NCBI GenBank assembly: GCA_950022655.1
Contig: OX465584.1
Location: 54,728,789-54,792,788, forward strand
Direction: 5' to 3'
From: Alentia gelatinosa
Lineage: Eukaryota; Annelida; Polychaeta; Phyllodocida; Polynoidae
DNA: 64,000 nt
Below are positions 54,130 to 64,000 of the stretch, piece after piece. The position numbers and the translations under genes were made by a program. Numbering within the stretch: the first letter of the stretch is position 1; each line of letters opens with the position of its first letter. The notes below the pieces were generated by a model. It had not been told where the DNA came from, ran no database searches, and worked only from the letters and a program-made list of their open reading frames with translations.

Positions 54130-54560
54130 TTAATTCCCAAAAAGAATTCTCCGATATTTGTTTTTGTTTGAAAGTCTTTTATTGGCCATTTTTGTACAGC
54201 TAAACTATTCTTCTTCTTTTTTCCCCTTTTTTTAAAAAGAAATTATGTGATTTTCGTAGCCAATAATAGACGGCAATAAACGCCCTCTCAGCTACGGACA
54301 TTTCCTAGGCTGGTTTTCTTCAGGCGCTGAACTAACGTTAGAGAGGTACAAGGGTGTGAGGCGCATCTACAAGCATACTGACATTCTGTTGTTTGCTCAA
54401 TAAGTTATCATAATGTGACTGATACGTCTTTAATTCCATGCAGCGTGTGATTGGAACTTCGATACAGATTCATATCGGTGTTGAGCTGAAAACGCCATCT
54501 GTGACACAGACAGACAGACAGACAGGCAGGGTAAGTACACACACAACTCCTATGGCTTCT
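54130..54560. other. unassigned, with CAGA microsatellite
   Basis: A short (CAGA)n at 54508-54526. The GGGTAAGTAC that follows resembles a splice donor, but no exon is evident. Confidence 0.3.
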
Positions 54561-54564
54561 CTCT

Positions 54565-54830
54565 TTTTAGAGCGTGCTTGCACGCGCTAAATACATCATC
54601 TAGAGACCTAAAGGTTAGATTGGTCACATACACTTTCAGCGTACTGCCAGAAAACTATCCCTTTACTATCTGCGTGCTATCCACTGTGATAGTGTGAAAG
54701 GATCAGGGTGCCAGTGTCTCAGGGTCTTAGAAGCATGGTTGCAGAAATAGCAGGCTGGCTGGGTTCCATTAGGTCACAGAAAGCTATCCATAGACTGAAT
54801 GTAACACAAACCTTTTAATTGTTATTCATG
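54565..54830 (-). mobile_element. family O element, partial
   Basis: GAGCGTGCTTGCACGCGCTA, ACACTTTCAGCGTACTGCC, GCCAGTGTCTCAGGGTCTTA and AAGCTATCCATAGACTGAAT match the right arm and loop of 9284-9756 in reverse. One arm is missing. Confidence 0.65.
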
Positions 54831-54849
54831 TATAATTGCACGCTCCTTC

Positions 54850-55100
54850 ATCAATAATGAATATTCTATTTGCTCCTAGTTTTGGAGTTCAAGACTAGCT
54901 ATGGGCATGAGCGCGTACTGAATTTGTTTGCTGGAGTAGGTGGAAGATTAATGCTAGACACCTAACTTTATCTCCAGGATAAATAAAAGCTATAAAGAAA
55001 ATTCGTTAATGGATCTTATCTAAACCTCCTGCAATATTTAAGTGATTAGTATTGGTGAAGATCAAATCTATAGAATGGTACTGTTGTCACTGAATCTAGT
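54850..55100. other. unassigned sequence
   Basis: No recognised feature. Confidence 0.35.
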
Positions 55101-55108
55101 ATAATCAT

Positions 55109-55412
55109 TTATCCCACCCCTAATATAAATTCCCATAGGCTTAACATTGAGATTCCGTATGCCACGCTGACTAGCATATGGAGTTTTGTATGCCACTAGT
55201 GGCATACAGAATTGTTATCACGTAATATTCCAAAATCGAGGAGACAGGGTAGGATCAAATCAAAATCTGATTCGTTTTAATCTTGGCCACCGCATGCCGC
55301 TCCTGAAGTTTTGACTCCGGACTTCACTCGGCTTCGCCTCATGAAGTCACTTTGCCAAACTCCAGTCATGGCATACGGTGGCTACGATTAAAACTCATCC
55401 AGTTTTACGATA
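55109..55412 (+). mobile_element. family C element
   Basis: TTATCCCACCCCTAATATAA, CATAGGCTTAACATTGAG, closing CAGGGTAGGAT. The hairpin has ATCTTGGCCACCGCATGCC/GGCATACGGTGGCTACGAT arms and a GACTTCA/TGAAGTC inner stem around CTCGGCTTCGCCTCA. It ends CATCCAGTTTTACGATA. Confidence 0.9.
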
Positions 55413-55419
55413 GTATCAA

Positions 55420-56330
55420 CTGCTGAAATCCTCTTTGATTCTTTGTCTGTATCAATTCTTTAGCCTGTGGCTCATTTCTCCTAGCCATATCGATGTTCAT
55501 ATCTCCCATTATATAGGATTCATATCTCGATACGTGGTTAATACCATCTCTCGTTTCTAGTGTAGCGGACCATCGGTTCGTGGAGTGTGTCCTCTTACTC
55601 CCGGGGTATTTCTACCTAACCAAGTGTACTTGGTGTCCTAGTGGCTTTATTTGGACTAGACTACAGAATACCACTTAGGGAGTGTGAGATCTTATGAGAC
55701 GCTTGTTTAAAATTTAAAAAAAATCCTCTAAAATCGTTTTTTTTCTGATGCGCGCGGTGATGAGATACAAGTTTTTTTAGTGGCCTAAAGAGGACCCTGT
55801 TCCAGTCAGAAACGTCCAAATGTCCATTGGCTGTGAACCAGTCCTAAACTTACCTGAGATATAACAAAGCAGAAATGGTCCAAAGTATAAGAATTCCCAG
55901 GGAATTCAACACTGCTGTTCATCAAGTGTTAGATAAATCCACACCAAGCCACGAGAGGGAACTGAATGTACAACAGAATGTACATATTGAATTCTTAGAA
56001 CCCTATCTTGTGAGGTATTTATATGTTAAAAGGGTATTTGGCTTATAAATTTTGCAACTATTTGTATTTGTATATGGACGATATCTGAGTATTGTTAAAT
56101 GATGTAATTTAGTAATCCAGAGCAGATACCATGACTAAATCTATGTGTGAGGGTTTTATCTCCCATATCAGATGTAGATCATTATTATTCTGTATATAAC
56201 ACATATGATATGAAATTAGCAACTTATATAATCTTTCACTGAACCATGCGTTTTGATATATCTAGTATTCGTTATCAACGCGATAGACTTGTAGACTTAG
56301 TCCATACATAAACCATTTTATTATATACAT
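55420..56330. other. unassigned sequence
   Basis: No gene or repeat recognised. Confidence 0.35.
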
Positions 56331-56332
56331 GT

Positions 56333-56850
56333 AGTGGGGTGGGAATCCAGCTGTGTTTGTGTGTTCTACAGAAGGTGGCGTGACGTGCCGATCCTTACTG
56401 TGTAGTGATTCCGGGCAACGCCGCACACGAGAGTGGCGCGGCGGAGACCGGGATTACGTAACGCTGGGTATGTATACTCAGCGTTCACAGTAAGTCGACA
56501 GGCTGTCCTCGCGCGTCTCTTCTACAGAACAGACCCTTGGGCCCTCACTTTGCAGGCGGGTTCTCATAACCTTCCTGGTGGTTAGGCGAGTCTTTTAGAT
56601 TAGCCTGTCCAGCGTTACCTGGCACATTGTGCTGGGGTACTGTGCTTGTGGGAAAGATCTTCCAGATCTTTCCGGGAAGTAGTTTGTTAATAAACATTCC
56701 TGTTTATTAAACGTGTGTGTTGTGTTGTGTGTGACTAGGCCCGTGTAAACTCACCGAAAACTGAACCAACCTATGTAGAGCGCGAAGGGTGGGATCCTGC
56801 CTGGAACTAGCATTCCGGATTGGGGTCATCCAACCTGCTAGACAGGTGGC
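56333..56850 (+). mobile_element. possible LTR-retrotransposon 5' LTR and primer-binding region
   Basis: A GC-richer block starts TGTAGTGGGGTGGGAATCC. It contains a polyadenylation-type GTTAATAAACATTCC followed by a GT-rich run (56715-56745). It ends near ACAGGTGGCGACCACC. TGGCGACC immediately after an LTR is a common start of the primer-binding site in Ty3-like elements. A second LTR and any gag-pol are absent, and a G module follows. It could instead be an unrelated CpG-rich unit. Confidence 0.35.
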
Positions 56851-56857
56851 GACCACC

Positions 56858-57025
56858 ACATACCTATGGGCGAATGTCTCACTTTTACTGATCAGTAGTG
56901 CAAATTACGTTCGTCACTCAGTGACAAAAGAATATCCATACGTCCCTCTTTACCACGTGACCACTCATTCTGCTATTTAGTGAGTTGTAGAATGGCATCT
57001 TTAATGTTTTCTAGGTATATAATGA
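56858..57025 (+). mobile_element. G module
   Basis: ACATACCTATGGGCGAATGT, TTTACCACGTGACCACTC, AGTGAGTTGTAGAATGGCAT and TTTTCTAGGTATATAATGAT match 50430-50610. Confidence 0.75.
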
Positions 57026-57309
57026 TCCCCCTGGAAGAGCCGTTATGTAAATAGGCAGATCCACTTAGTTTTTTCTTTGCTGCATTCATCTGATGATTCA
57101 TACAGAGAGGAGAATTGAAATCTGTCGAGAAAATGAGCATGTTGAGCTCATGGGTTTCCCTTAAAGCTAGGTTAGGAATGTGTATGGGGACTGTTAGGTT
57201 ACTTGATATGAGAGTACTCATGCGAGCTGGCCCCAGGGTATAGCCAGTGTACCGGCAACCATACACAAATGTATAAGCAATTCTGTAATCTAGCGTGGGT
57301 GCCTTAAAA

Positions 57310-57425
57310 CCGACTGACTTTATCATCCATCGTATAGAAAGTTACCATTGAGAATGTATGGGGACTCAGAAAACAACAACCCATTACATAAAACCAACCG
57401 CATACGCTATAAGTATGGTTTATGG
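57310..57425 (+). repeat. family P repeat, copy 3 (partial)
   Basis: CTTTATCATCCATCGTAT and GGGGACTCAG.AAAC.AC.ACCCATT align with 32325-32405. Confidence 0.65.
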
Positions 57426-57429
57426 ATTG

Positions 57430-57605
57430 AAGGCTTGAAACCTAATAGAGATAAATACAAAAATAGTTCATACTTTATTGTTCTTAAATATTGGAATCTC
57501 ATGAGGGAACTCAAAAGGCCACAACCAAAGAGAAATTTAAAACTCATATGAAAAACGATCTTATGCAAGCATTTATCAAAGAAGACATCGATTTCCCAGA
57601 TTGAA
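57430..57605 (+). pseudogene. possible LINE ORF2 C-terminal remnant
   Basis: The plus frame reads NSSYFIVLKYWNLMRELKR, then LKLI, a stop, and KTILCKHL. This has the shape of the F.V...YWN.L......FK..L carboxy-terminal block of non-LTR elements. One stop interrupts it. Weak but consistent with the RT-like piece 400 bp downstream. Confidence 0.4.
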
Positions 57606-57767
57606 TGTTGAATGTTGTCAATAGATAACACCAAACATAACTAGAAATACTTTTGTGTTATTGAGTTCTTTTTTATTTTAGTAATTTCTTTTCCTAATGC
57701 ATTTTGTATGAATAGATTTTTAGTCCTGTATTGTCCCAGACCTATATGTGAAGAACGTCAGCCAGTC

Positions 57768-57965
57768 AGCGTGGCATACGAAAACCCAATGTTAAGCCTA
57801 TGGGATCTTATATTAGGGGTAGGATAAAAAAAATCAGAAACATACTCATGTTTGCTCCGAGTCCCTGTTTATCAACTCGTTTTAAGTGTTTTATGATATT
57901 CTCTCGGCTATTGCCTCGTTCATATTATTGCGTACTGCAAACTGCAAACTCGATGGCGATTGGGG
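57768..57965 (+). mobile_element. chimeric element: C module end plus B hairpin
   Basis: Module end: GCGTGGCATACG, AACCCAATGTTAAGCCTATG, TATTAGGGGTAGGATAA (C type, inverted). The following hairpin has the B apex GATATTCTCTCGGC and TTGCCTCGTTCATATTATTG. Confidence 0.75.
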
Positions 57966-57975
57966 ACACAAACCA

Positions 57976-58116
57976 GACACTCATCAATGCCTTTCTTAAT
58001 GGTTACCTTAGTATCAATCTTGACGACAACTTAAACTTTGAGCTTAACAATAAAGACATAATACGTACGCTATCCCACAAAATCCACACTTTTGCCAAGA
58101 TCTGTCGATCTTACTA
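57976..58116 (+). pseudogene. LINE reverse-transcriptase thumb fragment
   Basis: The plus frame reads GYLSINLDDNLNFELNNKD and then IIRTLSHKIHTFAKICRSY before a stop. This matches the YLGI.LDD.LNF.......I..K...KI..LAKIR block just after the RT catalytic core of non-LTR retrotransposons. It is 47 codons long, with no flanking RT motifs, and is dead. Confidence 0.6.
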
Positions 58117-58119
58117 AAC

Positions 58120-58490
58120 AACAATCAATTCAATTTAAATGTTTAAAAAGGCTGCTGAAAAATAGCCGTCATAACATCTAGATGTATTTACTATATTCTA
58201 ATATAGAATTGTATTTGCTCCTAAAATTGATGACCATGAAGGAAATCAATATATTTGTGTTTATGATAGTCGTTTGTTTAGCAATGCTTTGATCGTAATA
58301 AAATAAATACATTAAGTACCACCTTGCTTGGGAAATTTGATTCGGCTGAAAAAGGTGAATAGTTGTATCGGTCGATTACTTGCAGACCTGCCTATGGTTA
58401 GGTACATTGTCTACAAGTCCTTGTTTTAATGCTCAAACTAATCCCAAGCTATTTCGCGTAATGGAATTACCAGAACAATATTTTTCATGT
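58120..58490. other. unassigned sequence
   Basis: No recognised feature. Confidence 0.35.
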
Positions 58491-58497
58491 GGAATTT

Positions 58498-58733
58498 GGG
58501 GTCAAGTGGATATATTTTTCACGTAGAATTTATAGCTTCATAGACACCCTAAAAACGTGGAAAACACATCTATGATGGCCATGGAGTGGAACACTGAGGG
58601 TCAGGGATGTCATCTGGGGTCAAGTGGACGTATTTTTCACGTGGAATATACTGCTTCATAGACACTATGAAAACGTGAAAAACACATAGATCTGTGTTGG
58701 CCATAGAATGGTACTGAGGGTCTACAGGGAGAA
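58498..58733. repeat. 118-bp tandem duplication
   Basis: Units start GGGGTCAAGTGGA at 58498 and 58616. They share TATTTTTCACGT, GCTTCATAGACAC, AAAACGTG.AAAACACAT, TGGCCAT and ACTGAGGGTC. Each unit holds the inverted pair TTTTTCACGT / ACGTG.AAAA. Confidence 0.88.
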
Positions 58734-59048
58734 TCGAACCACCATTTCATTCATGTGAATACGGTCAATTTATAGGTGTTTAGGTTTTACACAAATGTAA
58801 ATAGTCATATATAAAAACAAGTAATTTGTGGGAAAAGTGGAAATATGTCCTGTCATGTATTCCAAATGTGATAGAATGGATGGAGCTAGAACTGTAACTA
58901 GAACACATGTTTGAGGTCGTTATCTCCAGGTGAGAAGCTTGGTGCCTGGAGCATGCTGCCACCTACACGCCCTGCGTAACACTAGTACCACAGCAGCAGC
59001 AGCAGCTCCACACTGGCCACCAGAGCTACCCTACGTTATGTCTGGGAC

Positions 59049-59352
59049 CTGTTTCACTAGTTTCATGACATGTCTGTGACACCATACAGACATTGGGGCT
59101 GTCTAGTTTCATGACAACACAAGTAGCTGCCCTTAGGAAAAGACAGACCCCCCAAACATAAGAATTAGACAAATCTACACATCATGGACCTGTTTCAATA
59201 GTTTCGTGACAAAAGTGTTAGACAGATATGAAAAGCGGCACCAACAGTGCAAGCAAGAACGGACAAAACGAAGTCTAATGTCTTGTTCTTATGAAACTGG
59301 AGACACTATCTATACGCCATCTAGACTTGTCACGAAACTAGTGAAGCTGGGG
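59049..59352. mobile_element. candidate inverted-repeat element
   Basis: CTGTTTCACTAGTTTCATGA (59049) is inverted as TGTCACGAAACTAGTGAAGC (59328-59347). An internal AGTTTCATGACA/AGTTTCGTGACA word recurs at 59106 and 59199. Only one copy is in the window. Confidence 0.5.
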
Positions 59353-59379
59353 GGAGTTTTACAATGTGGAGAGTTATGC

Positions 59380-59890
59380 CTGTAAGAGAGGTCATAGGAC
59401 AGTTTGCGTTTAACTAGTAAGACAATCTTAGCGAGGGACTGTCTTTGCCAAGGATCTTAGCCAGATTGTCCAAAAGTGTTTAACAAGTTTGACCCACATC
59501 TTACAAACTGTCCTCCACATACCCAAAAGGGTCCTAGATGGGGGACACCTATATAGCTGTCTTAGAGGATTAAAATTACAAATAACAACCTTATTTATCA
59601 ATTTAACTAGAGGAAATATGTATAGTATTGTATGTAATACAAAACGGCAGTGTTATAGAGGAAATATTTCAAATATTCAGTTGAATTAAAAATGATGAAA
59701 TTAGTTACCACAACCCCCACTATGTGGCACTACCTACAGTTCTTAGGAATTCTCCTTCACAGGGATCCCACAGCCTGTTTTGTCCCAGCCTGAGACCGAA
59801 TTCAGTCCAAGGAGACTAATTATGCAGGGATTTTCTCTCTATGGGGGACACCACTTGTTAAACGGGAAAGGTCTTTCGTCCTAAGATATG
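59380..59890. other. unassigned with short inverted words
   Basis: GGACAGTTTG / CAAACTGTCC and GACAATCTTAG / AGCCAGATTGTC pairs suggest another decayed inverted-repeat unit. The family A copy that follows is inserted into its right part. Confidence 0.35.
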
Positions 59891-59895
59891 TCTTA

Positions 59896-60177
59896 GGCCC
59901 GGCATCCACCTACTACGATATGGCACCGATATGGTCTACGATGAACCTCCCGATAGAAAATCAAAATTGCGTCGGAAGGTCACCTAATATCGGGGCAGTT
60001 GACCACATTTCTACGATTAGGCACCGAAAAAGCCCCATTAAGATGCATGGTGGATTGGCATGTCTAGACATATGTCTACGATTTTGCACCTTACCGATAT
60101 GTCTCCAATATTTTCTTTTTGTATCGGTGTCATATCGGGAGGTCTAAATGTCTATCGTAGTAGGTGGACGCCAGGCC
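59896..60177 (+). mobile_element. family A element, 282 bp, copy 8
   Basis: GGCCCGGCATCCACCTACTA to TAGGTGGACGCCAGGCC, flanked by a perfect TTA duplication (59893-59895 and 60178-60180). Confidence 0.92.
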
Positions 60178-60188
60178 TTAGATTGCTG

Positions 60189-60220
60189 GCATGATCCTAG
60201 GAGGATGCTTCTCCTAGGAC
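60189..60220. repeat. short perfect hairpin
   Basis: TCCTAGGAG pairs with TTCTCCTAGGA around GATGC (about 60197-60220). The context is eukaryotic, so it is not read as a transcription terminator. Confidence 0.6.
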
Positions 60221-60229
60221 CACAACGTG

Positions 60230-60545
60230 TTAAAGGTGCTTCAGGTCCCTGGTCGGGTTAAATCCGCTGTGACCTTGAACCATTAGATGTAAGAGTCTGT
60301 GACTTTCCTATCAGGTATTTTTACGACTTGTGGAGTTTGTTTTTTCATAACCTTGAGGCCAATTTGCCATTTTGTTATTTTCTTTTGAAAAATGAAATAA
60401 ACATAAAGGTAGGTTTCATTATTAATTTGCTAAGCTATGAATATTTCTCATAATGTATTTCAGCTTACAGCACCTACATAACGAGAAATTAGCTGGTTTG
60501 AGGCCCACACCGCAGATACCACATGAGATTTAACTCGACTGACCT
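60230..60545. other. unassigned sequence
   Basis: No recognised feature. Confidence 0.35.
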
Positions 60546-60547
60546 CT

Positions 60548-60812
60548 AAAGTGGGATTCACACGGTGGGATTCTAAATTGGAACTCACACGGTGGGATTC
60601 ATGTACCTCACATGGTTAAAAATCTCATGAGATTCTGTTCCTTGTAAAGTGGATTCATGTACCTCACAGGGTTCAAAATCTCATGAGATTCTGTTCATTT
60701 TTAGGGGTCAATGTCGCCGACAATTGTTCAGGGAAATGGAACCCTGCAGTATTTATCCCAGACAAAACCCAGTGTAAGGTACATGAATCCCATCGTATGA
60801 ATCCCGCTTTAG
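60548..60812 (+). mobile_element. family I element, copy 3, with internal duplication
   Basis: TAAAGTGGGATTCACACGG to GAATCCCGCTTTA. The left end is partly triplicated (GGTGGGATTC at 60564 and 60590, and GATTCATGTACCTCACA at 60596 and 60652). Confidence 0.83.
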
Positions 60813-60875
60813 TCAGAACAGAGTGGAGGCAGAGGTGTCGGCCATTCTACTCTGCATCTACACTGGCCATCATAA

Positions 60876-61169
60876 GGCCCGTTTCCATTGGCTGACAAAC
60901 TTTGTGTAGATTTTTTGTGTTGCCCAGAAAGTCTGTCTATGGTGCCACAGACTGCGTCGATATAGAAGGGTAGTATATTTTACTAAGTGACCAAGCTTTC
61001 CCTCGGTGGTGGGTGGTGCCACATTGCATAATCTAGGCAGAAAAAGTCTTGGGTCATTTCACGAGCTTGGTCGTTTCCATTGACCAATTTGGGGTCAGCA
61101 GTGCCAAAAGTCCGTTGGTGGTTCCTGACTGTAGATCGGTGACAGGAAATCGGCCAATGGAAACGGGCC
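60876..61169 (+). mobile_element. family E element, 294 bp
   Basis: GGCCCGTTTCCATTGGCTGA is inverted as GGCCAATGGAAACGGGCC. TAA and TAT are at the flanks. It is collinear with 29819-30065, with about 47 bp more in the middle. Confidence 0.9.
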
Positions 61170-61410
61170 TATAGTAATCTCACGTAAGCTCTGGTGGAGT
61201 TTGACCCGCTGCCACCCTAACTGACACTCTCCTATCTGATGTTCTTCCTACCAGAATCTGGATATCTGCTGGAATATATAGCTGATTCTCACAGCAGATA
61301 TTTTCGTAATGGTTGGAAAGTGCAGTATTCTCGACGCCCCTTCTTCATGTTGTAATCTTTATTTTTGTGTATTTTGAGAAAGAGGCCGGGAAGACTTTGC
61401 TAAGCTTTTC

Positions 61411-61760
61411 TTCTTTTTTTAAAAATTAGTTTATTGCATCTCTCAACGTCTGAGTTTTTCAGATACATCACGAATTGAAACAAGTACATAAGATGACATA
61501 TCTTGTAGAACATCGAGATCAAATATATTTATAACACCATATAGGAGTTTTACTTTTGGTGATATATGGGGGAGGTGAATGATGAGATGTGTGTCAGAGC
61601 TAATAATATTTTGTAGTGAGTATTTACATTTTATAATCAACCACCATATGGTAAGGACAAAAACTACTTTTGAAATCATACTTTGCCTCGAGATATATGT
61701 ATCAAACCCTTTGGCCTATATACAATTGTCTCCAGGCAAAATGTCCAATCTACAACTGCT
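61411..61760 (-). mobile_element. 3' part of a poly(A)-tailed retroposed sequence
   Basis: The minus strand ends GAGATGCAATAAACTAATTT and an A-tract. No recognised protein upstream; the left-most limit is uncertain. Confidence 0.45.
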
Positions 61761-61819
61761 TTAGATTGGACACCACCTCTGTGTCCATCCTGTTGTGGTT
61801 AAGAGGTTGGTATGGTTCA

Positions 61820-62098
61820 TTATCTCACCCTAGATATTTTTTCTCCATAGACTTAACATTGGAAACTCGTATTTAAAACGCATTAGATATTTAGGAAAAA
61901 TATCCAATGGGGGATAATGTCACAAATGTTAGCCAATTAGACAATATTAAGGGTGAGATAAATTCAGAAACCCATTCAAGTTTAGGGTCAGAGCTCGATC
62001 CCATCTCATTTGAATCACATAGCAATTCACGCGGCTTCGCCTTGTGAATTACTATGTGATTCAAACTCGATGAGATACTAGCTGAGACCCTAAACTTT
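61820..62098 (+). mobile_element. family B element: module plus hairpin
   Basis: The module is TTATCTCACCCTAGATATTT to AAGGGTGAGATAA. The hairpin pairs GGGTCAGAGCTCGATCCCAT with the CTCGATGAGATACTAGCTGA side. The inner stem CAATTCAC/GTGAATTA surrounds GCGGCTTCGCCTT. It is the mirror orientation of 35776-36046. Confidence 0.87.
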
Positions 62099-62384
62099 CA
62101 TGGGTTTCCTCTATAGTCCATGCCTTGTCCATGGATTCTTACTTTTGAACCTGGCAATTTTGTTATATGTGGGTTCCGAGAGCTGAAATACTTATTAAGC
62201 ACTACTGATAGTTTACAAAACTGATAATAACGTGAAATAAGAACGTAAAATATGAAAATGGAAAAATGGTTTCAAAAGTACGAAGTGACACACTTTCCAA
62301 GCATAGGTCCAAGGCACATGAAAGTTCTGCAAGGAGAGTGCTAGACACTTCAGCTATTGGGTCAAAGTGGCCGTTCATTCAACC

Positions 62385-62515
62385 CGACCAACCGATTATA
62401 TGCTTCCTGAACTTGTTCGAACGCTACATGATATTCATCCGGCTTCACCTAATTCATATAGCTCCTCAACAAACTCATGGCGAATAACAACTTTGACCAA
62501 AACATGTTGGTTTTT
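62385..62515 (+). repeat. family B hairpin without module
   Basis: Apex GATATTCATCCGGCTTCACC and TAATTCATATAGCTCC. The right arm ACTCATGGCGAATAACAACT with TTGACCAAAACATGTTGG matches 2565-2612. Confidence 0.7.
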
Positions 62516-62519
62516 TCTA

Positions 62520-63280
62520 CCATATCTAGCTCTAGTAGGCCTTCAACTGCATCCTGTTTTGTCAATGTCTGAGAATATAAAAAAAATAGAGGAGACATGA
62601 TATTACAATACATTAGTAATAACAAGTAACAACCACATTCACGAATTGTAAATTAAGAAGACGAATAATCTTGTTGTTCAAAATTTATACGGAATAGGGC
62701 TCCTTCAATGTTTATTTTTCAAACACCAGGGCATATCAAAAATAGGTAGGAATGAGGGCTGCTGTCAAAGGATACCCACGAAATGATGGCGACATCGTGT
62801 ACGCTGTCAGTGCAGGGACTTAAAATTAGACATATGCGGGGGTTTTCCATGGAGATTAATTACCTAGGTTTTTTTAATATCTTCCATAGCATTTCTTTAA
62901 AACATCAATACAGCAAATTAGATTCAAATAAGTTACATCAAGAGAAAAGACGTGCATGAGAATACATAAAGCAATGTCGGAATTTGATCTCTAGTCATAT
63001 AGGTTTTTTGCAGTCTAATTCATGGTTTGTCATGAATAATCCCCATTTTGATATAAAAGGATAAATATATCTTATTTTCTTCATATTCTTTTCTTTTTAT
63101 TCCTAAATATTTAGCTGGTATCCCTCTAAATAAATATTTGTTAGAGAATTGGAATTCATATGTATTTCATAGGATATAAGATTAACCGGTTAAGAATACA
63201 AAGACTGTAATTGTGGGCATTATGATCAATATAAGGGTGATACAGGATGCTGATTTCAGTACCTGCATTGTATCTATATC
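62520..63280. other. unassigned sequence
   Basis: No recognised feature. Confidence 0.35.
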
Positions 63281-63285
63281 GTAAT

Positions 63286-63589
63286 TTATCCTACCCCTAA
63301 TATAAAATCCCATAGGCTTAACATTGAGTTTCCGTATGCCACGCTGTCTGGCATACGGTGTTTTATATGCCACTAGTGGCATACAGAATTGTTATCACAT
63401 AATATTCCAAAATCTAGGAGACGGGGTAGGATAAAATCAAAACCTGATTCGTTTTAATCTTGGCCACCGCATGCCACTCCTAGAGTTTTGGCTCCGGACT
63501 TCACTCGGCTTCAACTCGTGAAGTCACTATGCCAAACTCCAGTCGTGGCATACGGTGGTCAAGATTAAACCTCATCCAGTTTTACGATA
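63286..63589 (+). mobile_element. family C element, intact layout
   Basis: TTATCCTACCCCTAATATAA to GGGGTAGGATAA. The hairpin has ATCTTGGCCACCGCATGCCA/TGGCATACGGTGGTCAAGAT arms with the TTCACTCGGCTTC apex, ending CATCCAGTTTTACGATA. It is collinear with 55109-55412. Confidence 0.9.
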
Positions 63590-63594
63590 GTCTT

Positions 63595-63826
63595 TACTCT
63601 CACCCCTGGTATTTTTGTCCCATAGGCTTAACAATGGTAACCCATTCTACCTGCCCCTACGAGTATTACAGTCTATTCTCCATGATCAGTGTGTTGTCGT
63701 TCTTTTATGGTGTACAGGCGTGATATCGTTCTCCAACTCGTTTGAATGCTACGCGATATTCACTCGGCTTTGCCTCGTTCATATTACTCCCTGTCAAACT
63801 CATGGAGAACGACGACTTTGACAAAA
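63595..63826 (+). mobile_element. family B element directly after C
   Basis: TACTCTCACCCCTGGTATTT (63595) lies 6 bp after the C end. The module ends TGTACAGGCGTGATA. The hairpin apex is GATATTCACTCGGC and TTGCCTCGTTCATATTACTC. Confidence 0.82.
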
Positions 63827-64000
63827 ACAGTGAAATTAACATGTATCAATCCGGTGTCGCAACACGTTGTGCGTAACAACATTGCTGGTATATATGAACT
63901 AGTATCAGTACCATTCGGTTCCAATTTGGTAATTCAATTATGCAGAGCAGTCTGGTGTAGCGCTTCCACCTATCAATTATGACCATCGATTATGGCATTT

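Noticed and set aside
58731..58803. tRNA gene suggested by AATCGAACC on the plus strand
   Set aside because: The T-stem does not pair and no acceptor, D or anticodon arm is formed.
60197..60220. Rho-independent-type terminator
   Set aside because: The stem lacks a following T-run and the genome is eukaryotic.

Overview
The window looks like non-coding nuclear DNA from an invertebrate animal, quite possibly marine. It is AT-rich and full of microsatellites and minisatellites. It carries decayed poly(A)-tailed LINE fragments, one possible LTR-retrotransposon end, and dozens of short non-autonomous DNA transposons, many nested in each other. I found no intact host gene, rRNA, tRNA or CRISPR array. 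None of the ORFs longer than about 60 codons reads as a conserved host protein; the longest are translations of simple repeats. The species cannot be fixed from sequence alone.

Repeats are named here by letter and were defined only by comparing copies inside this window. Family A is a 282-bp element with a GGCCCGGCGTCC terminus and TAA/TTA target duplications (PIF/Harbinger-like); there are eight copies plus one old relative. F, E, I, K, N, O, P, Q, R and T are further dispersed families. LINE reverse-transcriptase remnants lie at 19005-19849 and 25548-25865 on the minus strand and at 57976-58116 on the plus strand.

The most striking content is a clan of composite elements (B, C, H, G, D) with a shared architecture. 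Each has a 120-160 bp 'module' bounded by a short inverted repeat: TTATCTCACCCC in B, TTATCCTACCCC in C, TTATTACCCACC in H, a TATATACCT-type end in G and D. The module adjoins a long hairpin of 40-66 bp arms, and many hairpins carry a second small stem capped by a GGCTTCGCC-like loop. B and C modules share a block near CCCATAGGCTTAACATTG, yet the hairpin arms and inner stems differ in sequence between families and stay self-complementary. Copy 8396-8821 is fully symmetric (module, hairpin, inverted module); most others look like half-elements.

Layout: 1-5,300 holds a GC-rich edge, purine microsatellites, an A/B/retrocopy nest and a 750-bp GGA tract. 5,300-11,900 holds hairpin/G copies, the symmetric B element, an O element and an I element. 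11,900-19,000 is sparse, with F, I, T, direct repeats and trinucleotide arrays. 19,000-26,800 holds LINE remnants and B, C and H elements. 27,300-28,000 is a 52-bp minisatellite. 28,000-38,400 holds nested G/F/E, N, T, P, H and tandem B elements. 39,500-40,450 is a G/C-rich, CpG-rich patch with a cluster of nuclear-receptor-type half-sites. 40,400-46,750 holds nested F/A, P, D/K and C elements. 47,000-64,000 holds hairpin/G copies, a T copy, a possible LTR, LINE pieces, E, I, A, and head-to-tail C and B elements.
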